Assembly: GCA_963663095.2 (NCBI GenBank)
Contig: CAXXJB010000001.1
Span: 2,418,001 to 2,482,000 of the forward strand
From: JAJDZL01 sp963663095
GTDB lineage: Bacteria > Pseudomonadota > Gammaproteobacteria > Arenicellales > JAJDZL01
Length of the DNA stretch: 64,000 nucleotides
Reading direction: 5' to 3'
Shown: piece after piece, positions 1-8,343 of the stretch
Position numbering within the stretch: position 1 is the first letter of the stretch
How the letters are laid out: each line of letters begins with the position of its first letter
Translations under genes and position numbers: made by a program
Notes under the pieces: model-generated
Seen by the model: the letters and a program-made list of their open reading frames with translations, nothing else
Databases searched by the model: none
Told to the model about the DNA's origin: nothing

Positions 1-139
1 TCCGCTGAATCCGCAAGGCTATGCCTATGCTGTATTGCCCGGTGAATATCACTTTGTCAATTTCATCAACGTATGGTTGGAGACAATTGAGCAGCAGGGC
101 CTCAAGGACAAGTGGTATGAGATGATCACTCAAGAGTAA
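1..139 (+). CDS. ABC transporter substrate-binding protein, family 3 (C-terminal fragment)
   Basis: The window opens inside a gene. Reading from base 2 gives 45 codons and a TAA at 137-139. The visible tail contains AYAVLPGE followed by VNFINVWLETI and ends KWYEMITQE. This pattern closes family-3 periplasmic solute-binding proteins, which bind amino acids, ectoines and related small polar compounds. The gene runs toward the class III aminotransferase 61 bases downstream, so it is probably the transporter component of the catabolic cluster at 201-7470. Its start and the permease genes lie off the left edge. Family assignment from 45 residues is fair; substrate is unknown. Confidence 0.65.
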   Translation, partial: PLNPQGYAYAVLPGEYHFVNFINVWLETIEQQGLKDKWYEMITQE

Positions 140-200
140 TCTTTTGAATGCATCTGGTTTGATGTTCAAATGAATTTGATCGGGATAGGGGAAGATCGCA

Positions 201-1532
201 ATGCTGGACTTTGAGAGTTCGCAAAGACAGATCGAATCGATCGCCGGTGGTGTTATGTCGCTAAACCGGAAAATCGATCCCATGCGGATGTTTGTACGTG
301 CGAGTGGCGCTTATCTTTGGGACCACTCTAATCGGAAATATATCGATTATCACGCCGCGTTCGCACCTTATCTGCTCGGGCACGGCGACCCGGATGTCGA
401 TCAGGCAGTGATGGAGGCAATTCAGCGGGGCGATTCGCTGATTGGGGCAGGCATGACTCCATGGGAGGTGCAGATTGCTGATTTGCTCGTAGAATCCATT
501 CCCTATCTTGATCAAGTTCAGTTAACTAGCAGCGGTACGGAAGCGGTGGCCAGTGCGATTCGTATTGCACGATCATTTACCGGACGCGACCACATTCTGT
601 TCATGCAAGGTGGCTACAACGGCTGGATGGATAGTGTCGCTTTCAATTTGATGGATCCGAAAGAGGCAGTTCGTGATCATGAGCCCGGAACGGAACACGA
701 ATTGAGGCCGATTTCCGCAGGGATGGGCTCGAATGCTGGCCAGTATTCACATGTCGTTGAGTTCAATGATATTGAAGCGATTGAAAATGTTCTTAAATCA
801 ACAGAAGTGGCGGCAGTTGTGTTGGAACCAATTCTGCAGAATATCGGAATTGTCAAACCACAGCCCGGCTATTTGGAAGCTGTGCGCAGGTTGTGCGACA
901 CTTACGGTACATTGTTGATATTTGATGAGGTGAAGACTGGATTTCGACACGCACTAGGTGGCTATCAGTCAATTTGCCAAGTATGTCCTGATCTGAGCGT
1001 GTTTGGCAAAGCGGTTGCAAATGGGTATCCCATGGGCGTAGTGGGTGGCAAATCAAACGTCATGTCTTACGTGGATCATCCTGATTCAGAGCGGCGAGTG
1101 TTACTCGCAGGAACTTACAATGCCCATCCGTTTGTTGTTGCTGCGGCAATCGCTTCCATAGAGAAACTGCGAGACCGCGGAGATGAGATCTATGGGCATC
1201 TTGACCGACTCGGCGGGTTGATGGAGGACGGTCTCAACGATGTGTTTTCCGAAAAGGACTATCCGGCAACTGTCGTGAGGCAGGGGTCCGCATTTGTAGT
1301 CTATTTTATGGATCACGCGCCGGTCTCATGGAAAGATATAGCACTCAACCATAATTCGAGATTTGACGCCCGTTACAGAAAAATGCTCAATTTCAACGGC
1401 ATTTTTCATTTTCCTGTCGAAACCAAACAAGGAAGCATTTCATTTGCCCATACACAGGACGATATCGAAAGTACCTTGGAGATTACCAGAAATATCTTGA
1501 AAAGCCTTAAGCCACTGAAGAGGACTGCTTGA
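201..1532 (+). CDS. PLP-dependent class III aminotransferase (DoeD / glutamate-1-semialdehyde aminomutase-like)
   Basis: This 443-residue cytoplasmic enzyme is of the fold-type I, class III aminotransferase family. The Ser-Ser-Gly-Thr-Glu cofactor phosphate loop is at about 110-114, the PLP-pyridine aspartate is D242 in FDEVKTG, and the Schiff-base lysine is K270 in VFGKAVANGYP. The length fits the family (430-460). The ATG at 201 follows an AGGGGAAG ribosome site. It is one of two class III aminotransferases in the cluster; the other starts at 5412. In ectoine degradation the DoeD enzyme of this family transaminates diaminobutyrate, but glutamate-1-semialdehyde aminomutase-like and omega-amino acid transaminases look alike. 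The substrate cannot be fixed by sequence. It converges on the DUF3830 gene with only 17 bases between stops. Confidence 0.85.
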   Translation: MLDFESSQRQIESIAGGVMSLNRKIDPMRMFVRASGAYLWDHSNRKYIDYHAAFAPYLLGHGDPDVDQAVMEAIQRGDSLIGAGMTPWEVQIADLLVESIPYLDQVQLTSSGTEAVASAIRIARSFTGRDHILFMQGGYNGWMDSVAFNLMDPKEAVRDHEPGTEHELRPISAGMGSNAGQYSHVVEFNDIEAIENVLKSTEVAAVVLEPILQNIGIVKPQPGYLEAVRRLCDTYGTLLIFDEVKTGFRHALGGYQSICQVCPDLSVFGKAVANGYPMGVVGGKSNVMSYVDHPDSERRVLLAGTYNAHPFVVAAAIASIEKLRDRGDEIYGHLDRLGGLMEDGLNDVFSEKDYPATVVRQGSAFVVYFMDHAPVSWKDIALNHNSRFDARYRKMLNFNGIFHFPVETKQGSISFAHTQDDIESTLEITRNILKSLKPLKRTA

Positions 1533-1549
1533 CAATTTGGTCCGACCGA

Positions 1550-2050
1550 TTACTCAGCTGCTTCTACATACATAATTTCTCCCTCAAAACCAGTCTTCCA
1601 AACGCGTAGACATTGCTCGGCAAATGCTTCGAGTTCATCAATGTCAGCCGCTGTCGCAAAGATATTTCCGGTATTACCGCCGCTGGGACCATAGAGATTG
1701 TTTCCGCGATCATAGAACAGTGCGATATCCACAATTCGATGAGAACTGCCCGGCGTCCACACGTCGGGAGGGAGAAGTCCGTCAGGATGAAATATATACA
1801 TGAGGTCACCAGGTGCCGGAAACATACAGAGCCATTCTTTCGGTGGGTCCTTGCCGAAGATTTCCTCTACCGGTAGCAGAGTGTATATCTCGTGATTGGC
1901 ATACTTGGCATGCCACATGTCGCCCTCAAAAGGCAACGCATCGCAGATCAACTGACAGGTGTGGGGTGAGTGGTCCCAACGCAGCTTGAGTTTCACATTG
2001 GCACCGTTTCGGCGCATACCGACTCGTACGAATTTCAAATGATCGCTCAT
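1550..2050 (-). CDS. DUF3830 family protein (cyclophilin-like fold)
   Basis: I recognise this as a DUF3830-type protein of about 166 residues. It has an opening beta strand LKFVRV, a central WHAKYANHEIYTLLP stretch, a GDLMYIF strand and an LFYDRGNNLYGPSG loop, which fit a small cyclophilin-like beta barrel. No catalytic function is established for the family. The open frame extends to 2137, but that start would overlap the upstream cupin gene by 37 bases and add about 29 residues unlike the family. The ATG at 2050 gives MSDHLKFVRV, the expected N terminus. It lies 50 bases downstream of the cupin gene on the same strand, so the two are probably co-transcribed. Such proteins often sit beside amino-acid or amide catabolic genes, so an accessory role is plausible but inferred. 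Confidence 0.7.
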   Translation of the reverse strand: MSDHLKFVRVGMRRNGANVKLKLRWDHSPHTCQLICDALPFEGDMWHAKYANHEIYTLLPVEEIFGKDPPKEWLCMFPAPGDLMYIFHPDGLLPPDVWTPGSSHRIVDIALFYDRGNNLYGPSGGNTGNIFATAADIDELEAFAEQCLRVWKTGFEGEIMYVEAAE

Positions 2051-2100
2051 ATAAAGTACCTGAATTACAATTGCTGTGTGGTCGGGGTTACGGACACTGC

Positions 2101-2517
2101 TCAATCGGCATCTGCCATTCCTTCTGGGACTGCGCATGGGACGGTCCCCATGACTGAGGGTATCGATACTTCCAGCAATTCCATATCATCCGAAGTTGCT
2201 GTCTCGTTGTGTCTCATACCACCTGGGATGTATAACGAATCGCCTTCCGTCAGGCGTATTTTCTCACCGGTCTCGAATTCCATGTCGATCCATCCGACTA
2301 GAATATACAGAAACTGGGACTCACACTCGTGATAGTGCCATCCGGTTGGTTCTGTCATACCTTTGATCGCTACCATGGTTTGTGCGTGCATTTTGCCTGC
2401 ACTGCCTTCGTTTGCCCGAAGATCGCGATAACTGAAAAACTCACGCCGACCCGGAATACGAGGTGCGCTTTCGCGCGTCACATGAATCAATTTTTGGTCT
2501 GAAATGCTTGTGGTCAT
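2101..2517 (-). CDS. Single-domain cupin protein
   Basis: This 138-residue protein is a cupin. Motif 1 is HYHECESQFLYILVG and motif 2 is GDSLYIPGGMRHN; together they supply His, His, Glu and His ligands for a bound metal. The ATG at 2517 is preceded by GAGGG at good spacing. It is divergent from the MlrC-like gene at 2741, with a 223-base shared upstream region, and is followed by the DUF3830 gene. Small cupins next to catabolic genes act as isomerases, dioxygenase-like enzymes or ligand sensors. Nothing here decides which. Confidence 0.8.
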   Translation of the reverse strand: MTTSISDQKLIHVTRESAPRIPGRREFFSYRDLRANEGSAGKMHAQTMVAIKGMTEPTGWHYHECESQFLYILVGWIDMEFETGEKIRLTEGDSLYIPGGMRHNETATSDDMELLEVSIPSVMGTVPCAVPEGMADAD

Positions 2518-2740
2518 ACCAGTACCCTCACAGATAATCGCTTACAAGTATAACCTGTTTGCGTTGGTTTATTGGATTGCTCGGTTACCACTGTCCAAAG
2601 TTTCAAATCTGTGGCTAATATTTCAGGCTCATACTTCACAAAGTGGACTCTTATCCGATTGAAAATGAGATTCAAACCGAAAGATTGACATATAACTACT
2701 GCTATCGGAAAGGAAAGACGCGACCTCAATTGTTCGAACG

Positions 2741-4234
2741 ATGGGTAATCCTGAGAATCTTAAAATCGCTATCGGCGGCATCTGGCACGAAACCAACACG
2801 TTTTCCAGCGCCAAGACAAATTACCACGATTTTGTTCACTATCAGTTGGTGCGTGACGAGCAACTTGTTCATCGCTATCGAGATACGAACACCGAACTTG
2901 GCGGAGTGATCTCGGAATTGTCCAATTCTGGAATTTCGATTGTCCCGACTATATTCGCGGCGGCGGTTCCATCTGGGACAATTGACAGAGAGGTGGCGAT
3001 GCGTCTGTGTAACGAACTGTTCCAACGAATCGAAACTGCGGAGCCGGTGGACGGGGTAATTCTGGCACTGCATGGTGCGGCTGTCGCCGAAGACATGGAA
3101 GATCTGGACGCTGGCATCTTGGAAGGTGTCAAACGAAAAGTCGGTGACGGGACTCCGATCGTCGCAACATTCGACTATCACGCCAACATTAGCGAACGGA
3201 TGGTCCACGAAGCATCGGTTTTGGTCGGTTACGACACCTTTCCACATACGGATATGGCGGAGCGGGGTAAGGAAGCCGCGAGAATCATGATGGCTATCAT
3301 CGCAACGGGTGTAGCGCCACATTGTGCATTCAGGAAAATTCCTCTATTGACCTTGCCACTTGATCAGCAGACAGACAGTGAACCAATGCAATCAATCATG
3401 TCCGAATTGAACGATATAGAATCACAACCTGAAATTACGTGTGGTTCAATTGCTATGGGGTTCCCGTACTGTGATGTATCGTATCTTGGCGCTTCGGTAA
3501 TTGTTTATGGACAATCGGTAGAAGCGGTGAATTCGGCGGCTGACGCGCTCGCGTGTAAGATTTGGGATGCCAGGCGGCTCTTTTTGTCGAAGATTGTCCC
3601 GGTTGAACAGGGTGTGCGTCTCGCTGAAAATTCCGGTGTTCGTCCCGTTGTAATCGTCGAGTCCGCAGATAATGTTGGTGGGGGTGCAGCAGGAGATGCG
3701 ACCGGTGTATTGGAAGTGCTGCTCAAAACTTCGAAACGCCGTTCTGTCGTTGTTGTTGCCGACCCGGAGGCTGTTCGGGCGGCAGAAACAGCAGGTGTCG
3801 GAAATCGTTTCGTCGCTTCTGTCGGTGGTAAGATCGACAATCAGCATGGGTCTACCTTGAAAATTGAAGTCTTTGTGAAAGTCATTTCCGATGGTGAATT
3901 TGTCCACAAAGGGTCTTACATGACTGGATATGTAACTCAGATGGGACGGACTGCTGTTGTTGAAGCGGGTAACGTTCAGATAGTACTGACATCTTTGCGT
4001 ACCATGCCGTTTGACGCAGAGCAGTTGCGATGTGTCGGAATCGAGCCGACACAACAGGATATTATTGTGGTCAAGTCAGCGATCGCGTGGAAAGCGGCAT
4101 ATGGCGAGATTGCGCAGGATGTGGTTGCGGTTGACTCGCCCGGTGCATGTCCCGCACGAACCGGACGATTGTCCTACCGTGCCAGAAATCATCCGTTATA
4201 TCCGCTGGACTCTGATGTGACCTATACCCTTTGA
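2741..4234 (+). CDS. M81 family metallopeptidase / MlrC-like zinc hydrolase
   Basis: This 497-residue protein has the MlrC (microcystinase C, DUF1485) architecture: an N-terminal domain opening IAIGGIWHETNTFS and a C-terminal MlrC_C domain. The candidate zinc ligands D145 and H147 (FDYHAN) and H169 (DTFPHTD) have the D-x-H plus 22 spacing known for MlrC. Family members hydrolyse small peptides or amides; most are far from any microcystin pathway. It begins a tight four-gene run, with 17 bases to the M24 gene and then overlapping genes. The start lacks a close Shine-Dalgarno: the GGAAAGGA at about 2708 is too distant, so translation may start atypically. In this cluster it occupies the role a DoeB-type deacetylase would play in ectoine use. 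That role is inferred. Confidence 0.85.
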   Translation: MGNPENLKIAIGGIWHETNTFSSAKTNYHDFVHYQLVRDEQLVHRYRDTNTELGGVISELSNSGISIVPTIFAAAVPSGTIDREVAMRLCNELFQRIETAEPVDGVILALHGAAVAEDMEDLDAGILEGVKRKVGDGTPIVATFDYHANISERMVHEASVLVGYDTFPHTDMAERGKEAARIMMAIIATGVAPHCAFRKIPLLTLPLDQQTDSEPMQSIMSELNDIESQPEITCGSIAMGFPYCDVSYLGASVIVYGQSVEAVNSAADALACKIWDARRLFLSKIVPVEQGVRLAENSGVRPVVIVESADNVGGGAAGDATGVLEVLLKTSKRRSVVVVADPEAVRAAETAGVGNRFVASVGGKIDNQHGSTLKIEVFVKVISDGEFVHKGSYMTGYVTQMGRTAVVEAGNVQIVLTSLRTMPFDAEQLRCVGIEPTQQDIIVVKSAIAWKAAYGEIAQDVVAVDSPGACPARTGRLSYRARNHPLYPLDSDVTYTL

Positions 4235-4251
4235 TAACATAAGGAGCCAAA

Positions 4252-5415
4252 ATGAATATTCCCCGAGAAGAGGTGTTTTCCGAGCAGGAATTTGAACAGC
4301 GTCGTCAAAAGGTGCGCAATCAGATGGCAGTGCAGGGTATAGATACGCTGGTGCTGCATTCTGCTCCGAACATTCTGTATCTTTGCGGACATCATACGCT
4401 GAATTTGTGGGATTATCAGTGTCTGGTGATACCGGCTGACAGATTGCCGTTCATGGTGCTGTGGCAATTTGAACAAGGTCGATTTGAAGCAACGGCAGTA
4501 GCGACCGACCTTGATCTCTACGATACTCACACTGACCCAATCGAGGCTACCGTCCAGGCAATACGAAAACGCGGATTGGATGAAGGTGTGATCGGAATCG
4601 AAACTCAGACTCGTTATCTCGTCCCCAAAATACATGATGTTCTCAAGGAATCACTGGGAGCCGACAAGGTCGTGAACGGTTCGGGAATTGTCGACATGGT
4701 CCGCAACATCAAATCCGAAGCCGAACTTGAAATCATGCGAGCCGCGGCAGCTATTACCGATCGGGCAATAACTGCCGGGTTTGCTGAAATTCGCAGCGGA
4801 GTATCAGATTCACAGGTTGCCGCACGGGTCGCCGACGAACTCATCCGGGCTGACAGTCTTGGTTTTTCTGTCTATCCGATAGTTTCCGCAGGTTATCGTG
4901 CCGGCATGCCACACAACAGCAACAACGGTCATAAAATTTCACCGGGTGAAACAGTATTTATCGAATGTTCACCGAGCCTACACTGGTATCATGCACCTCT
5001 CATGCGAACTGCTGTTCTCGGGGAGGTGCCCTGCGAAGTCGCGGAATTTGAGGCGCTGGAACAGGAAACAATGGCAGCTATGCTCGACGCGGTACGACCT
5101 GGTGTGCTTGCGTCCGAAGTCGCTTCGGTTGCAGAAGCCAAGATAGCACCGATCCGAGACAGGATCCTCTTCCACGAAGTATACGGATATCCCGTAGGAA
5201 TTGGATTTCCACCGACATGGGGAGAGGAGTCCGGCTTCGCCATAGTAGTAAATAATAACCGTCCGCTTGAAGCCGGGATGGTATTTCACATTCCGATGAC
5301 TCTTCGTATCAACGGCCAGATGGGAGTCGGATTAAGCCAGACTTTTGTTGTGACCGACGAAGGAGCTGCGGTGTTGAGTTCACTACCGGTTGAGTTGGTC
5401 AGAATTGAGACATGA
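4252..5415 (+). CDS. Creatinase/ectoine hydrolase-like M24 family protein (DoeA/EutD type)
   Basis: This 387-residue protein has a creatinase N-terminal domain (about 15-145) and a pita-bread M24 catalytic domain (about 155-385). The metal-binding Asp and His ligands of aminopeptidase P are missing. The expected Asp region reads VFIECSPSLHWYHAPLMRT (236-252) and the usual GHGIG region reads YGYPVGIGFPPTWGEE (311-326). These substitutions resemble metal-independent creatinases and ectoine hydrolase DoeA rather than peptidases. It should therefore hydrolyse a C-N bond of a small cyclic or amidine compound. AAGGAG precedes the ATG. It overlaps the next aminotransferase by ATGA, so translation is coupled. 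The gene symbol is withheld because the substrate is unproven. Confidence 0.8.
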   Translation: MNIPREEVFSEQEFEQRRQKVRNQMAVQGIDTLVLHSAPNILYLCGHHTLNLWDYQCLVIPADRLPFMVLWQFEQGRFEATAVATDLDLYDTHTDPIEATVQAIRKRGLDEGVIGIETQTRYLVPKIHDVLKESLGADKVVNGSGIVDMVRNIKSEAELEIMRAAAAITDRAITAGFAEIRSGVSDSQVAARVADELIRADSLGFSVYPIVSAGYRAGMPHNSNNGHKISPGETVFIECSPSLHWYHAPLMRTAVLGEVPCEVAEFEALEQETMAAMLDAVRPGVLASEVASVAEAKIAPIRDRILFHEVYGYPVGIGFPPTWGEESGFAIVVNNNRPLEAGMVFHIPMTLRINGQMGVGLSQTFVVTDEGAAVLSSLPVELVRIET

Positions 5416-6734
5416 TCATGAAGTTCGAACGATCACAGCAACTATTTGAATTTGGTGCCCGATATCTGTCAGGAGGTGTCAGCAGCAATTTTCGATATGG
5501 CGGTTATGGCGAGAGCCCGGTTCCGCTTTACTACACCAAAGGAGACGGTTCAAGAATTACCGATGCAGATGGTAATGAATATATCGATTATGCGTTGGCG
5601 AATGGACCGATCATACTCGGTCATGCACCAAAAGCCGTACTGGATCAAGTGGTTTCAACATTGTGGATGGGACAGTTGTTCGCCGGTCAAACGGAATTGG
5701 AAGCAAATCTGGCGAAGAAGATTTGTGAACTTGTACCCTGTGCTGAACGAATTCGCTTTGCCTCAAGCGGTACGGAAACGATTCAGGCAGCTGTCAGACT
5801 TGCGAGGGCATATACGGGTCGTTCAAAGATCATCAAATTCGAAGGACATTACCATGGCTGGACAGACAATATATTTGTCAGCGTAAATCCGCCGCTCGAC
5901 CAGGTCGGCGAAGAGTCAAACCCGATCAGTGTTGCGCAGACTCCGGGACAGTCCGTCCGAGCACTTGATGACATTGTTACCTTGCCATGGAACAATTTGG
6001 ATCTGTTTGCCGAGGTCATGGGAAATCGACGTGATGAAATTGCTGCTGTCGTGATGGAGCCGATCAATTGCAATACCGGTGCCATCTTACCGTTGCCCGG
6101 CTATTTGGAAGGGGTGCGAGAAATCACATCTGACTGTGGCGCTGTACTGATTTTTGACGAAGTGATAACAGGATTCCGCGTTGGACTTTCCGGAGCACAG
6201 GGATTGTTCGGTGTGACTCCAGACTTGGCTATATTTGCAAAGGCACTGGCAGCGGGCTTCCCTCTCGCGGCGCTGGTGGGCAAGAAGTCGATTATGGATC
6301 TGTTGCATACCGCATCAGTCATGCACGGCGGAACCTATAATGCGAATGTCGTAGCAATAGCTGCCGGATTGGCAACGATCAGTGAATTGGAATCAAACGG
6401 AGGAAAGGCGTATCAACATATGACTTCACTTGGAGAGCGTCTCATGGAGGGATTGCGGAAAATTGCATCCGACTGTGGGCAGGCATTGACAGTTCAGGGT
6501 TTGGGAACTGTTTTTCACCCATTGTTCGCTGCACCGGGCCTCATCAAGAATTACCGCGAGTTTGCGGGTTTGGACCAAAGCATTAAGAATCCTTTCTACG
6601 CCAGGCTCCAGTCGGTCGGCACACGGGTTACAGCCCGCGGAACCTGGTTTCTTTCGACCGCTCACAGTGATGACGATGTCGAGCAGACTTTGGAACATGT
6701 GCGCCATGCCATGAGGAGTATTTCAAGTGAGTAA
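5412..6734 (+). CDS. PLP-dependent class III aminotransferase
   Basis: This is the second class III aminotransferase of the cluster, 440 residues. The phosphate loop SSGTET is at about 118-123, D249 in FDEVITGF binds the pyridine nitrogen and K277 in FAKALAAGFP is the Schiff-base lysine. It is only distantly similar to the 201-1532 enzyme, so it is not a recent tandem copy and probably handles a different amino donor or acceptor. Its ATG overlaps the M24 stop (ATGA at 5412-5415), and its 3' end overlaps the next gene by 8 bases. This indicates one translationally coupled operon from 2741 to 7470. A second in-frame ATG at 5418 is an alternative start. Glutamate-1-semialdehyde aminomutase-like activity cannot be excluded. 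Confidence 0.85.
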   Translation: MIMKFERSQQLFEFGARYLSGGVSSNFRYGGYGESPVPLYYTKGDGSRITDADGNEYIDYALANGPIILGHAPKAVLDQVVSTLWMGQLFAGQTELEANLAKKICELVPCAERIRFASSGTETIQAAVRLARAYTGRSKIIKFEGHYHGWTDNIFVSVNPPLDQVGEESNPISVAQTPGQSVRALDDIVTLPWNNLDLFAEVMGNRRDEIAAVVMEPINCNTGAILPLPGYLEGVREITSDCGAVLIFDEVITGFRVGLSGAQGLFGVTPDLAIFAKALAAGFPLAALVGKKSIMDLLHTASVMHGGTYNANVVAIAAGLATISELESNGGKAYQHMTSLGERLMEGLRKIASDCGQALTVQGLGTVFHPLFAAPGLIKNYREFAGLDQSIKNPFYARLQSVGTRVTARGTWFLSTAHSDDDVEQTLEHVRHAMRSISSE

Positions 6735-7470
6735 CCAAACTTCAAGACTTGGGTTCGTGTGGCCTGGCGGAGGAGCTGAACAGGATTTCTATGGGTTTCT
6801 GGATCAAGCCGCTGATCACGTGCGACTCTATGTCAGTTGTACGCGCGTTGGTGGTACCGGAGACAACGACCATGATATAGAGGCATTGGAGCGGACCGCG
6901 CAGCTGGACTGGCTGGTGGAAGCGGCACGACGATTGGAGACACTGAATATGGATTGTGTGTATTGGCCCTGTACCAGTGGTAGTTTTGTCATGGGAGGCC
7001 ATCATGCGAGGCAGCAGGTAGAAATTCTGAAGCAAACTTTGGGTGTGCCCGCTGGTAGCACCTCGTTGGCATTCATTGAAGCCTTGCAACGGTGCGGATA
7101 TAGAAAGGTCAGCATTCTTTCGACTTATCCTGAGCCGGCCTCACGGGCTTTCGTCTCCTTTCTCAATGAATTCGGCATTGAGGTGCTTTCAATGAAATGG
7201 CTGGGTGCGCCGGCCGGGTGGGATGCGGCATTGTTTACACCCGAGTTCATAATCGAAAACATACCCGAAGCGATGCACCCTGAAGCTGAGGTACTGCTGA
7301 TACCCGATACTGCTATGCCATCGCTGTTCGCTATCGAACGATTCGAGTGTGCAGCAGGTATTCCGGTATTCACAGCCAATGGTGTGACAATGTGGAATGC
7401 TATCGAATTGATAGACGGTGAATGTGTGATTGACGGATTCGGTACCCTTTTCGCCGGCCAGTTGAGCTAG
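6727..7470 (+). CDS. Asp/Glu racemase superfamily protein (maleate isomerase / EutA-like)
   Basis: This 247-residue protein belongs to the maleate cis-trans isomerase, arylmalonate decarboxylase and Asp/Glu racemase superfamily. The first-domain cysteine motif is intact (WPCTSGSF, C82). At the second-domain position, where racemases and maleate isomerase carry the partner cysteine, the sequence reads IPDTAMPSL (192-200) with no Cys. One-cysteine chemistry would suit a decarboxylase or lyase rather than a two-base racemase. EutA of ectoine-use clusters belongs to this superfamily, which matches the M24 neighbour. The gene starts with GTG inside the end of the aminotransferase gene and is the last gene of the coupled operon. 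Confidence 0.75.
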   Translation: MSNQTSRLGFVWPGGGAEQDFYGFLDQAADHVRLYVSCTRVGGTGDNDHDIEALERTAQLDWLVEAARRLETLNMDCVYWPCTSGSFVMGGHHARQQVEILKQTLGVPAGSTSLAFIEALQRCGYRKVSILSTYPEPASRAFVSFLNEFGIEVLSMKWLGAPAGWDAALFTPEFIIENIPEAMHPEAEVLLIPDTAMPSLFAIERFECAAGIPVFTANGVTMWNAIELIDGECVIDGFGTLFAGQLS

Positions 7471-7534
7471 CGGTTCATCGTTCGATAAAGCGACGTTCCA
7501 CAGTCCAACTTGAATTTATACTAGGATTTATTCC

Positions 7535-8167
7535 GTGGCAAATACTGCGCGCAGTTCGAAGCGATCGTCCAGTTGGCAAAATATGCAGGATTCGGACGGA
7601 TTTGTACGCGAAGCAGTCCGCTTGGGTGTCAGGTCTCGTTCGTATTTCAAGATTCAGGAGATAGATCGTAGATTCAATCTGTTCAGTCTGAGTCAAACGG
7701 TACTTGATCTGGGAGCATCGCCGGGAGGGTGGTGTCAGTACGCGGTTTCGCGCATCGGGCCCGGTGGAGCGGTCTACGCGGTTGATGTCCTTGAGTTGAA
7801 GCCTTTGGATCAAGTTCACTACATTCAATCCAATATCATTGAACAGCAATCTCGGAAGGATTTATCACTAGCGATCGGAAATCAGAAAGCCGATCTGGTT
7901 CTTTCCGATATGGCACCGAATCTCACTGGGATATCCAGTGTGGATTCAAGGAACTTTTCTGATCTATACGAAGCGATATTTGATGTCTGCAGTCTGGTAC
8001 TCGTGAATCGCGGGACGCTGGTGTTCAAATTTTTTCAGGATCAGGACTCTGTCATCCTGAAAAGACAGTGTGAGTCTAGATTTCAAACCTGTACTGTATT
8101 CAAGCCCAAGGCTTCCCGTTCCCGGAGCCAGGAGTCCTATATGATTGCGCGTCGATACTTACCTTGA
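7535..8167 (+). CDS. rlmE: 23S rRNA (uridine-2552-2'-O)-methyltransferase RlmE (FtsJ)
   Basis: This 210-residue enzyme methylates U2552 in the ribosomal A loop of 23S rRNA, a late step in 50S assembly. The SAM-binding motif is VLDLGASPGGWCQY (57-69), and the catalytic K-D-K-E tetrad reads K39, D125 (SDMAPN), K165 (VFKFF) and E200. It starts at GTG 7535 after an AGGA site. The gene is normally followed at once by ftsH. Here four unrelated genes lie between them, and the catabolic operon ends 64 bases upstream. Confidence 0.95.
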   Translation: MANTARSSKRSSSWQNMQDSDGFVREAVRLGVRSRSYFKIQEIDRRFNLFSLSQTVLDLGASPGGWCQYAVSRIGPGGAVYAVDVLELKPLDQVHYIQSNIIEQQSRKDLSLAIGNQKADLVLSDMAPNLTGISSVDSRNFSDLYEAIFDVCSLVLVNRGTLVFKFFQDQDSVILKRQCESRFQTCTVFKPKASRSRSQESYMIARRYLP

Positions 8168-8343
8168 ACGTCAGCATATGGACAAAGTCGCTGTTGTTCG
8201 GTTTTCTATTCAGCCAATGAAGTTAAAGGCTCGTATAAGTGTATATTTGGCGTTTTTGATACGACGAAATTTTTCCGCTTTGAATAGTTTGCAACGTGAC
8301 ACGTCAAATCGGAACTTGGTGAATCATTGGGAAGACAGGTAAA

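Noticed and set aside
2726..3322. 198-codon minus-strand frame opposite the M81 gene
   Set aside because: It mirrors the strong M81 coding frame and has no family features.
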